The notes below the pieces were generated by a model. That model was not told where the DNA came from, did no database searches, and saw only the letters and a program-made list of their open reading frames with translations. A program made the translations under genes and the position numbers. This document shows, piece after piece, positions 41,983 to 50,040 of a DNA stretch of 64,000 nt; position 1 is the first letter of the stretch, and each line of letters opens with the position of its first letter. The stretch spans positions 1-64,000 of the forward strand of contig PCCP01000120.1 in NCBI GenBank assembly GCA_002731775.1, in the 5' to 3' direction. The DNA comes from Gammaproteobacteria bacterium. GTDB taxonomy: Bacteria > Pseudomonadota > Gammaproteobacteria > Pseudomonadales > Pseudohongiellaceae.

Positions 41983-43122
41983 TCATATGGTTCTTCCTAT
42001 AACCAGCTTCATGATCTCGGACGAACCGCCGTAGATACGACGCGCTCGTGAGTCAACAAACAAGCGCGATATAGGGTACTCGCGCATATAACCGTAACCC
42101 CCAAAGAGCTGCAGGCAGTCGTCCACCAGCTTGTTGCCAGTTTCGGTGGTCCAGAGTTTCGCCATAGCGCCCTCTTCCGGTGTCAACTTGCCGGTATTGA
42201 TTTTATGAAGACATTGATCGAGGTAGGCCCAGCCTATAGCAAGATTAGTTTTCATTTCTGCTAATGTAAACTGAGTATTCTGAAATTCCAAAATCTTCTT
42301 GCCGAAGGCTTTGCGCTCTTTCACGTATTCTGCAGTCAACTCGAAGGCTCGCTGTGCTTCGGCGAAAGCACGACAGGCGATAGTTATTCTCTCACGGGGG
42401 AGTTCATTCATTAAGGCAACGAACCCCTGACCTTCCTGCCCTAACAAATTGGAAACCGGTACGCGCACATCGGAGAAAAACATTTCTGAAGTGTCGGCGG
42501 CTTTTTGCCCGATCTTGTCCAGGTTGCGGCCCTTCTCGAATCCCTCCCGATCACTTTCGACGATGATGAGACTGATGCCCTTTGCACCTGAAGCAGGGTC
42601 GGTAGAACAAGCCAACAACACGAAATCACAATTCTGGCCGTTGGTGATAAAGGTCTTCTGCCCGTTAATAATATAGTCGTCGCCATCTCGCACGGCGGTG
42701 GTGCGCACAGCCTTGAGGTCGCTACCACAGCCCGGCTCGGTCATGCCAATGGCGGCAATAGCATGCCCGCTGACCATTTTTGGCAACCACCTTTGTTTCT
42801 GTTCCTCACTGCCACCGTGGAGCAAATAATAGGCAACGATGTCTGACGAGACTGAGAAGCCGACGCTGGCGCCACCGATGGCGTAGCCAACTTCTTCCGA
42901 TAACACCATGTTGTAAAGGAAATCAGCCCCGGGACCACCGTATTTTTCTGGTACTCCGCAACAGTGAAAGCCATTTGCTCCGGCCCTCTCCCAGAATTCT
43001 CGCGGTATTAAGCCAGCGTTCTCCCAGGTATCGATATTGGGCTCTAGCTCTTGCTGGAAGAAGCGCCTGGCGTTGCTGCGAAACAGTTCATGATCACTGT
43101 CATATATCGCGCGATTGTGCAT
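41983..43122 (-). CDS. Acyl-CoA dehydrogenase
   Basis: 379 residues, standard length. GMTEPGCGSDLKAVRT, FITNGQNCDFVL and the end LQLFGGYGYMREYPISRLFVDSRARRIYGGSSEIMKLVIGR are ACAD signatures; the general-base Glu region fits the long/medium-chain type. It introduces a trans-2 double bond into an acyl-CoA using FAD and ETF. It heads the minus-strand cluster that runs to the CoA-transferase at 33.9 kb. Confidence 0.5.
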   Translation of the reverse strand: MHNRAIYDSDHELFRSNARRFFQQELEPNIDTWENAGLIPREFWERAGANGFHCCGVPEKYGGPGADFLYNMVLSEEVGYAIGGASVGFSVSSDIVAYYLLHGGSEEQKQRWLPKMVSGHAIAAIGMTEPGCGSDLKAVRTTAVRDGDDYIINGQKTFITNGQNCDFVLLACSTDPASGAKGISLIIVESDREGFEKGRNLDKIGQKAADTSEMFFSDVRVPVSNLLGQEGQGFVALMNELPRERITIACRAFAEAQRAFELTAEYVKERKAFGKKILEFQNTQFTLAEMKTNLAIGWAYLDQCLHKINTGKLTPEEGAMAKLWTTETGNKLVDDCLQLFGGYGYMREYPISRLFVDSRARRIYGGSSEIMKLVIGRTI

Positions 43123-43316
43123 TTATTCCGGTTCCCTAATATCATGGCTATTGGGTGTTGCAGTGGATTGAAGATTCTAGTCGAATTGAAGCACAAATGC
43201 GACGCGGGACAGTAGATGCCGCAGGCGTTAGAATCGGGTCCGCAGGGGGGGTCTCTTAACTTTAGCCCCTGGCACCCAGAATCAAGACAGCTACCGTTGC
43301 CCGATGAATTGAGCCC

Positions 43317-43907
43317 ATGCCAAAAACACCTAAACCACCAAAATTACGCTGTTTCATCGGCGTCAAATTTAGCTTGCAGGGCGAAATCAGGCCGTTGACG
43401 GAGGCTTTGAGCCAGATCGACGATGAGGCTGCACGAATACGCATAGTGCATGCTAAGAACCTGCATATTACGCTCAAGTTCCTGGGATCGGTATTGGAGA
43501 GTCAACTCGACGAGATCGAGGCTAGATTGAAGCAATTGGCATCGAGGCATGAGCCCTTGGCATTGCACTGCAGAGGGATTGGCTTGTTCAAGAATTCATT
43601 ATGGCTTGGGATCAGCCCAAATGATCGCCTCTGTACTATAGCTGCCGATCTGAACCAGGCCTTCTCCACGCAAGTGCCCGGCAGCAATGACCGCACTGCT
43701 AACACGAAACCCTACGTACCTCATGTGACCGTGGCCCGATTTAGTCGCGAGGCAAAACCCCAACTACTGATTGTAAAGAGGCAATACGAGGATACACACT
43801 GGGGGGATTTTCAAGTGAAGCAGTTTCATATGTACAGGTCGCAAACCGTGGAAGGTGGCGCCAGGTATTCTATTATTGATAGTTACAGTTTAGTCGATCC
43901 TGACTAA
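43317..43907 (+). CDS. thpR: RNA 2',3'-cyclic phosphodiesterase (2H phosphoesterase, LigT type)
   Basis: 196 residues. Two HxT motifs of the 2H family are present: HITLKFLG near residue 50 and HVTVARFS near residue 139. The enzyme opens 2',3'-cyclic phosphate ends of RNA. It stands alone and converges with the YdeI-like gene, with a 4-base overlap of the two stops. Confidence 0.5.
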   Translation: MPKTPKPPKLRCFIGVKFSLQGEIRPLTEALSQIDDEAARIRIVHAKNLHITLKFLGSVLESQLDEIEARLKQLASRHEPLALHCRGIGLFKNSLWLGISPNDRLCTIAADLNQAFSTQVPGSNDRTANTKPYVPHVTVARFSREAKPQLLIVKRQYEDTHWGDFQVKQFHMYRSQTVEGGARYSIIDSYSLVDPD

Positions 43908-44155
43908 GACCCTTTGTATTTTTCATATAGACCAATGCCGCGATATATCCTTGGTGTTACTTTTTTAAGTCGCGACAAGCGCGTCTTCTCCAGTTTTCCA
44001 GAACGAATATGATTAGCATATTCCCGTTGCTTGAAAGGTGTAAGTACTTCGAATTGTTTGCGCATTTCCGCATCTTTCGCCAGGGCATTTTTGAACTCGG
44101 CCGAAAGAATCAATTGCTTCTTTACATAGTTATCGATTGTTGTTTTATCTGACAT
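43904..44155 (-). CDS. YdeI/OmpD-associated family protein, short form
   Basis: 83 residues. FEVLTPFKQREYANHIRSGKLEKTRLSRLKK matches the C-terminal helical domain of YdeI-like proteins, but the N-terminal half of longer members is absent. The function is poorly known; one homologue is linked to bacteriocin or peptide tolerance. It lies 24 bases after the acetyltransferase gene on the same strand. Confidence 0.5.
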   Translation of the reverse strand: MSDKTTIDNYVKKQLILSAEFKNALAKDAEMRKQFEVLTPFKQREYANHIRSGKLEKTRLSRLKKVTPRIYRGIGLYEKYKGS

Positions 44156-44178
44156 GGGCTATCAACCTCTGGGCGGCG

Positions 44179-44703
44179 TTAGCTGCTGGATTTAATAAGG
44201 AGAGAATTTAATACATGATCCTCCCATTTGCCATTAATCAATAAATATTCCCTGGCATAGCCTTCCTCTTCGAAGCCGAGGCCTTTCAGGAGTCCCGCAG
44301 AGCGCATATTATCTGGCATATGGTTCGCCATTATTCGATGCAGATTGAAATCGTTGAAAGCATAATCTATGGCGTGCATGACGATTCGTTTCATGTTGCC
44401 GCTGCCTTCGTAGCGCTTCGAAACCGAATAACCCATGTGACAGGCTTGAAAAATACCACGTACAATGTTGCTTAAGGAGCAAGCCCCGATGATGTATGAC
44501 TCAGTTTCGTCAGTTCCGATAAAATGCGCAGACACGCGGTTTTCAAACTCAATTTCCCTTTCTTCCAGTCTGCGCTTCCAGGACTCTATTGAGTGATGTC
44601 CCCGCGTCACAGCAGGGCTCCATTTACGAAAATGCGCCTCATTGACCGCATAGAAATTCGCGAGAATTATTTCGTGACCGGGTCTGGCTAAAACAATTTT
44701 CAT
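44179..44703 (-). CDS. GNAT-family N-acetyltransferase, RimJ type
   Basis: 174 residues. The acetyl-CoA binding segment YEGSGNMKRIVMHAIDYAFNDFNLHRI and NMRSAGLLKGLGFEEEGYARE follow the RimJ/RimL pattern, in which HRI and the Asn-x4-S of motif B are typical. It acetylates N-terminal or other amino groups of proteins or small molecules. It follows the HlyD-type gene by 26 bases. The substrate is unknown. Confidence 0.5.
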   Translation of the reverse strand: MKIVLARPGHEIILANFYAVNEAHFRKWSPAVTRGHHSIESWKRRLEEREIEFENRVSAHFIGTDETESYIIGACSLSNIVRGIFQACHMGYSVSKRYEGSGNMKRIVMHAIDYAFNDFNLHRIMANHMPDNMRSAGLLKGLGFEEEGYAREYLLINGKWEDHVLNSLLIKSSS

Positions 44704-44729
44704 GGAGCTCTTGGCTGGTTCTTATTATG

Positions 44730-45989
44730 CTACTGAGTGAGCTGGATTCTTTCCATGTCTTCCATCTGGCTATAGCTGGATGTTATTACACGATCTCCCT
44801 GCGCTAAGCCTTCACGCACTTCGACGTAGCGATTGTTGCGTCGGCCGACGCGAATGTCCCGTCGCAGGGCGTATTCTCCGGTGCTATCAAGCACAAAGAT
44901 CCAATTGCCGCCGGTGTCCTGAATGAAGCCGCCCAGAGGCACCAGCAATGACTCCACCGGATTGCCCAGGGTCAATTCCATCTGCAGAGTCTGGCCGCGT
45001 CGAATGTTCGCTGGTGTGGGACCTTCAAACTCGAGATCGACCTCGAATGTTCCCTGTGTGATCTCCGGATATACCTTCACCACTGAGGTGGCATAAGCTG
45101 CTCCCACCAGGGGGAAATTGGCAGCTTGGCCGGTCATGACTCGAGAGACATAGAACTCATCGATTTGCGCCACTACCTTGTATTGATCCACCACATCGAT
45201 CTGGCCCAGACGTTGGCCGTTCTGTTTGCTCTCACCTACCTCCACTGGGAACGAGGTGAGTTGGCCTGAAATAGGAGCGCGCACCAGTAGACTTTCAAAA
45301 CTACTCTGGGAAATTTTCAGATTCTCTTCCAGCATTACCATCTGCACTTCGATTTGCAGTAGCCGCTCTGCGCGAATTCTGACTTCTACTACCTGCCGGG
45401 CAAGCGTGTTAGTCAGTACTTTTTTCTGATAGACCAATTCATCTGCCAGCGCTTCAAACTCTTCCTCCGACACCAGGCTATTGGCAACCAGTTTTTCTGC
45501 CCTGGATATTAGCCGTTCCAGGGTCGTAATGCGGTACTCAATATTAATTATTTCACGCTCTGTATTGAGCTTCGTGGTTTCGAAATTGTTTGAAATATTG
45601 CTGAGATTGTTCAGCTGTTCAGTGGTATTCGCATCGGCTGTAGCTGCGGTCAAACGGGTGGTAGTATTGCTAAGCTGTACCAGTGCTTGGCCTGCTGTTA
45701 CGAAGCTCCCCTCTTCCACAAAAACCTCATCTACTGCCCCGCCAATAACTGCGTCGAGAAACACACTATTAAACGGTTGGATGGTGCCACGAATTGGAAT
45801 GAGGTCTTCGAATGCGCCAAATTCGACGGTTGAAACAATAATATGCTCCTGTGGTACACGATAGGTGCGAATAGAGGCATCGGCCAATAATTGATAAATA
45901 AACCAGATCGCTACCGCGGCAAGAACTGCAATTAGTCCCCACTGCCACGGGGCCAGCTTCTTCTTTTCAATTTTCCGATCCATAGTCAT
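44730..45989 (-). CDS. HlyD-family periplasmic adaptor (efflux membrane fusion protein)
   Basis: 419 residues. One N-terminal helix (WQWGLIAVLAAVAIWFIYQLL) anchors it. Then come a lipoyl half-domain (VDEVFVEEGSFVTAGQALVQL), a coiled-coil hairpin (about 125-215), the second half-domain and beta-barrel, ending GLAQGDRVITSSYSQMEDMERIQLTQ. It would link an inner-membrane ABC exporter to an outer-membrane channel. The upstream gene is only a relic of an FtsX-type permease, so this adaptor may be orphaned or serve the ABC pair at 27-30 kb. Confidence 0.5.
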   Translation of the reverse strand: MTMDRKIEKKKLAPWQWGLIAVLAAVAIWFIYQLLADASIRTYRVPQEHIIVSTVEFGAFEDLIPIRGTIQPFNSVFLDAVIGGAVDEVFVEEGSFVTAGQALVQLSNTTTRLTAATADANTTEQLNNLSNISNNFETTKLNTEREIINIEYRITTLERLISRAEKLVANSLVSEEEFEALADELVYQKKVLTNTLARQVVEVRIRAERLLQIEVQMVMLEENLKISQSSFESLLVRAPISGQLTSFPVEVGESKQNGQRLGQIDVVDQYKVVAQIDEFYVSRVMTGQAANFPLVGAAYATSVVKVYPEITQGTFEVDLEFEGPTPANIRRGQTLQMELTLGNPVESLLVPLGGFIQDTGGNWIFVLDSTGEYALRRDIRVGRRNNRYVEVREGLAQGDRVITSSYSQMEDMERIQLTQ

Positions 45990-46026
45990 GTTTTAATTAT
46001 AACTCCATTAGAAACAGGGAATACAA

Positions 46027-46218
46027 CTACTCTGCGCGCAGCCCATCGACCGGATTGGAAACCGCGACACTGCAAGGCCGTTGAAGGGTAGTACGCCATG
46101 CCATAATAACCGTGACCAGCCCCGCCAACAGGAAGATCGTGAAACTAATATCCGCACGGTAGGCAAAGCTTGTGAGCCAATCCTGCATCAGCCTCAGCAA
46201 TCTGGAGAAACTTTCCAT
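46027..46218 (-). pseudogene. Relic of an ABC transporter permease (FtsX-type C-terminus)
   Basis: 63 codons from an ATG at 46218 read MQDWLTSFAYRADISFTIFLLAG and end NPVDGLRAE, the last two helices and tail of MacB-like permeases. The rest of the permease (several hundred residues) is missing, cut by the end of the serine hydrolase gene. The frame stays open a little further into that gene. It precedes the HlyD gene, where an intact operon would have the permease. It is not the same sequence as the permease at 27.9-30.4 kb. Confidence 0.5.
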
Positions 46219-46247
46219 GGTTGCAGAGCTTAGTATGCGGTAATCCG

Positions 46248-47510
46248 TTAACGCCGCTCCACGATCGCGGCATCCACCAGGCGGCTAAATTCTTCCCGAA
46301 AACCACCACCACTGGAGGGCGATACCTGGGCCATGATTACGATGATGGTTGCCTGCACGGGATCGATAAAATAACGGGTGCCGGCGGAGCCATCCCACCA
46401 AATCGCGCCCTCGGAGACCGGAAAATTATAGCTTGCGGCATCCATCACCAAATTGAACCCACCCAGGGTCCAGCCCGAACCAAGCCAGTATCCACGGTTG
46501 CCGATTGGCATTACCTGGTCTGGCACGGCATTGAGAAACATCAGTTTCACAGTCTCTGGCTGTAGCAGCTGGTGGCCGTTGAAGTTGCCGCCGTTGAGAA
46601 CCATCTGCGCGAAGTGCATGTAGTCCATGACCGAGGAGAGCAGGCCTACGCCTCCTTCGATCAACTTTGGCCTGGCAGTCCAGGGCACCGATTCAATTTG
46701 ATAGACTCGAAGGGTACCGTCCGTAGGCCGGTAGAGCTGGGCGATTCTGGCGGCAGCGCTGCCCTCGGCCCAGAACATCGTGTCGTTCATGGCCAGGGGA
46801 TCAAACAAGTTTTCCTGCAGATATTCCTCGATTGGCTGACCGGACCAGACCTCGATGAGCTTGCCGAGAATGGTGGCGTGTATGCCATAGCGAAACTGGG
46901 TGCCAGGATCCTGAAATAATGGAATGCGGGCGGCATTGCCAACCATCTCATCCATTGTAATATCCTTGTCACGCACATTATTCTCGCGATAGAGCGCCGA
47001 GCTTCTGCTTCCCAGACCCGAGGTATGGGTCAGTAAATGTGTGACGGTGATATCGCCAACTCGCGGCCGGGTTTGAGACAGGTTTGTACTCGACGCATCG
47101 GTCAATACACGCTGGTCTTCAAACTGCGGAAGATACATCTTGATGGGGTCATCGAATTTGAATTTACCCTGCTCATACAATTGCAACACTGCAGCGCTGG
47201 TGATTTGTCGGGTCATGGAATACAGCCGGAACAAGGCGTCATCGCGCATCGGCTTGTCTTGCTCCAGGTCCATCTGCCCCAAGGCCTCGAAGTAGATGAG
47301 CTTGCCATCTCTGGCCACCGCCGCCACCACGCCGGCAATATCGCCGTTGTCGATGTGTTGCTGTAGCGCTGCAGTCGCACGTTCGAGACCATTGTCTGAA
47401 AAACCAACACTGGCGGGAGATACAATTTCCAGCCCTTGCGCGACCACCCATTGCGATAGGCTAAAATGCACTAAGGTCAGGACCAACAGCATCATCGGAT
47501 ATTTAACCAT
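46248..47510 (-). CDS. Serine hydrolase, class C beta-lactamase / EstB family
   Basis: 420 residues with a signal peptide (about 1-25, ending VVAQ). The family's SxxK motif reads S98-M-T-R101 in LFRLYSMTRQITSA, so the usual catalytic lysine is arginine (codon CGA). The second motif region RYGIHATILGKLIEVWSG contains the tyrosine, and WDGSAGTRYFIDP stands in for the third. Members act as esterases, peptidases or lactamases in the periplasm. With Arg the activity may be altered or lost. It cuts into the permease relic downstream. Confidence 0.5.
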   Translation of the reverse strand: MVKYPMMLLVLTLVHFSLSQWVVAQGLEIVSPASVGFSDNGLERATAALQQHIDNGDIAGVVAAVARDGKLIYFEALGQMDLEQDKPMRDDALFRLYSMTRQITSAAVLQLYEQGKFKFDDPIKMYLPQFEDQRVLTDASSTNLSQTRPRVGDITVTHLLTHTSGLGSRSSALYRENNVRDKDITMDEMVGNAARIPLFQDPGTQFRYGIHATILGKLIEVWSGQPIEEYLQENLFDPLAMNDTMFWAEGSAAARIAQLYRPTDGTLRVYQIESVPWTARPKLIEGGVGLLSSVMDYMHFAQMVLNGGNFNGHQLLQPETVKLMFLNAVPDQVMPIGNRGYWLGSGWTLGGFNLVMDAASYNFPVSEGAIWWDGSAGTRYFIDPVQATIIVIMAQVSPSSGGGFREEFSRLVDAAIVERR

Positions 47511-47583
47511 GGCTAAGCCTGCGGAGATAAAAGTAAATTTAGGAGCCTTGGGTTAAGGCCAAACTGGGCAAACGCTAATGGTT

Positions 47584-48477
47584 TTACCCGGGCTTGTCCA
47601 GCGCCGGGGCTGGACTGGCCCTAAGCAATTGCTGCCAGCCAAATTCGATATCCGCTAGCGCAATGAAATGGGAATTGAGCAATGCGGCTTTCTGGTTATA
47701 CCGCAGGGGCTGGAATCCGCTGGTATAAATATCCCCGCCGGCTGCCGCGAGTACCCCATGAGCTGCGGCCGTATCCCACTCGCAGGTAGGTCCAAGCCGC
47801 GGATAGATATCGGCGGAGCCATCTGCCAACAGACAGATTTTTAGTGAACTACCCATGCTCACGACTTCGCAGGGGCTCAGCTCGGCTTCGATCCTGGCGA
47901 TTAGCGCCTCGACTTCTTCGCCGCGATGACTTCTGCTTGTAAGCACTCGTACTACACCACACTCCAGGTCCAAACTTTGGGCCGCAATGACAGAGATGTC
48001 ACCGCTTGCTTCCTGTTTCCAGGCACCGACTCCCACCTTACCAAGATAGGTGACACCGGTGACCGGCACATGGACCACGCCGAGACCGGGCTGGCCCCCA
48101 TCGATTAGCGCTATATTGACTGTAAACTCGCCATTACGTTTAATAAACTCCTTAGTGCCGTCAAGCGGATCTACCAGCCAATACCGGTGCCAGCTATTGC
48201 GCGTCTCGAAATCAATAGCATCTGATTCTTCCGAAAGAATGGGTATATCCGGGTCAAGTCTTTGCAGTCGTTCAACAATGAGTCGGTGGGCACGGAGGTC
48301 GGCTTCAGTCAACGGGGATTTGTCGTCCTTCAAGGTGATTTCTAAGTTCTGATCCTGATCGTATATGGCCAGAATTTCCTGCCCTGCAGCCACCGCAATC
48401 TTGCTGACCTCGTCGAGTTGTTGGTCGTTCCACATATAACTTGTCCGATTGAAGAGATATAATTCCGCCAGGGGCAT
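47584..48477 (-). CDS. cysQ: 3'(2'),5'-bisphosphate nucleotidase
   Basis: 297 residues; an inner Met (MWNDQQLDEV) at 48435 gives a length closer to other CysQ proteins. The Mg-dependent phosphatase motifs are present: LSEES (about residue 78), WLVDPLDGTKEFI and the late CEWDTAAAHGVL. It removes the 3'-phosphate from PAP formed in sulfate assimilation. It is divergent from yrfG. Confidence 0.5.
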   Translation of the reverse strand: MPLAELYLFNRTSYMWNDQQLDEVSKIAVAAGQEILAIYDQDQNLEITLKDDKSPLTEADLRAHRLIVERLQRLDPDIPILSEESDAIDFETRNSWHRYWLVDPLDGTKEFIKRNGEFTVNIALIDGGQPGLGVVHVPVTGVTYLGKVGVGAWKQEASGDISVIAAQSLDLECGVVRVLTSRSHRGEEVEALIARIEAELSPCEVVSMGSSLKICLLADGSADIYPRLGPTCEWDTAAAHGVLAAAGGDIYTSGFQPLRYNQKAALLNSHFIALADIEFGWQQLLRASPAPALDKPG

Positions 48478-48595
48478 CTCGCATTAGCCGTTTTAACATC
48501 CCAGACGAAACCTGGCCGGCGTGTCTTGTGTCCTAATCTTAAACTGATTAGCCAAAACTTAATACTTTAGTAGATTAGTATAGCGGGGACCTAAA

Positions 48596-49264
48596 ATGCC
48601 ACCCTGGTCAGCCATCGACACCTTCATGTTCGATATGGATGGCACGCTGCTGGATTTACATTTCGACAACTATTTTTGGTTGACACTGGTGCCCCGAATT
48701 TATAGTGAAACCCATGGCGTGGACCGGGAAGCCGCCAGGGAAATCATAAAATGCAAATACGAGGAGGTACATGGCACCCTGGACTGGTACTGCCTCGATT
48801 ACTGGGAAAAAGAACTACAGCTGGATATCACCACACTGAAAACAACGCTCAAACACAAAATAAATGTGCGGCCCAATGTGGAGAAATTTCTGCGGGAGTT
48901 ACAGCACACGAACAAGCGGATCCTGCTCATTACCAACGCCCATCCTGCCAGCCTGGACATAAAAATGCGACACACGGGTATCGGTGAATACTTTCATCAA
49001 CTTATCAGCGCCCATCGCCTGAATCTTGCCAAGGAAAACCACGGTTTCTGGGAACGGCTGCAGCAGCTGGAAAACTACGATCCCCAGCGAACACTGCTCT
49101 TCGACGACTCGCTGTCGGTTTTGCGCCAGGCAAGAAAGGAAGGCATCAAATATCTTTATGCGATCAAGCAACCCGACAGTCAGAAACCTTTTCTCGATCC
49201 TGCCGAATTTCCCCAGGTAGAAGATTTCGATCAGCTCCTGCCCCTGCAGGCAACGATGAGGTAG
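48596..49264 (+). CDS. yrfG: GMP/IMP nucleotidase, HAD family (YrfG)
   Basis: 222 residues. HAD motif I FDMDGTLLDL is near residue 13, motif II LLITNAH and motif IV LFDDSLSVLRQARKEGI later. It dephosphorylates purine monophosphates. It is usually encoded next to hslR in gammaproteobacteria, as here. Confidence 0.5.
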   Translation: MPPWSAIDTFMFDMDGTLLDLHFDNYFWLTLVPRIYSETHGVDREAAREIIKCKYEEVHGTLDWYCLDYWEKELQLDITTLKTTLKHKINVRPNVEKFLRELQHTNKRILLITNAHPASLDIKMRHTGIGEYFHQLISAHRLNLAKENHGFWERLQQLENYDPQRTLLFDDSLSVLRQARKEGIKYLYAIKQPDSQKPFLDPAEFPQVEDFDQLLPLQATMR

Positions 49265-49331
49265 AGAGCAGCACATGCAGCGACAAAAAACCAAAGACAA
49301 CTCAGGACAGCTAGCCCGGATATTTCACCAG

Positions 49332-49455
49332 TTGCCTGAAGTTTCACGCCGAGATTTCGTGTTTTGGGCGTGCTCGTGAGCGCAAACGTAGCATTAGCTA
49401 AGTCGGAGCGAGCACGTGCGTTCAAAACGCGAAAGATCAAGTGAAAATCAGGCAA
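49332..49455. repeat. 124-base imperfect inverted repeat between yrfG and hslR
   Basis: Nested arms: TTGCCTGA (49332-49339) with TCAGGCAA (49448-49455), GTTTTG (49361-49366) with CAAAAC (49423-49428), and CGTGCTCG (49369-49376) with CGAGCACG (49409-49416). Partial pairing continues between them (TTTCAC/GTGAAA and TTTCG/CGAAA). It has no coding capacity and looks like a MITE-like or structured dispersed element. Confidence 0.5.
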
Positions 49456-49504
49456 GCGAAAGAGTGTACAAGGTGTCACTGAAGTAATTGTTGGGAATAG
49501 GCTA

Positions 49505-49933
49505 TTGGACAAGCACAAAACCCGAATTTCCAAGCGTACTGGTGAAGTATCCGGGCTAAACCGGGTGCGCCTTGACAAGTGGCTGTGGGCCGCCCGATTT
49601 TACAAGACTCGCTCCATCGCCAAGCAGGCTATTGAGGGTGGCAAGGTCCGCTGTGAAAATAATCGGGCTAAACCCGGCAAGGAAGTCGAAATAGGCATGG
49701 AGATCAGCCTGCGGCAGGGCTTCGATGAGAAAACCGTGGTAGTACGAGCGCTTTCAGACCGACGCCGCGGGGCCCCGGAAGCACAGCTGCTTTATACCGA
49801 AACCACCGCCAGTATAGCGCAGCGCCAACGCTTGGCGGAGCAACGTAAATCCCAGCCCACTCAATGGCCAACTGCCACCAGGCCCAATAAGAAACAGCGA
49901 CGCCTGATCCATAAATTCAAGCAGATCGACTGA
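49505..49933 (+). CDS. hslR: Heat shock protein 15, S4 RNA-binding domain
   Basis: 142 residues from a TTG at 49505. The S4 domain is clear: VRLDKWLWAARFYKTRSIA...GGKVRCENNRAKPGKEV. Hsp15 binds free 50S subunits carrying stalled nascent chains. The C-terminus is basic (RPNKKQRRLIHKFKQ). A start later than the TTG (Val or Met near the S4 domain) is less likely because of the basic lead. Confidence 0.5.
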   Translation: MDKHKTRISKRTGEVSGLNRVRLDKWLWAARFYKTRSIAKQAIEGGKVRCENNRAKPGKEVEIGMEISLRQGFDEKTVVVRALSDRRRGAPEAQLLYTETTASIAQRQRLAEQRKSQPTQWPTATRPNKKQRRLIHKFKQID

Positions 49934-50040
49934 CTTATTCCATATCAGGCCCCGATATCTTGTACCGGACCACAGGTTCCCCCACCTTTAGTTATTTGAC
50001 ATAATGCCGCTCACCTCAAGTAGCGTGAATAGCTCGGGGA

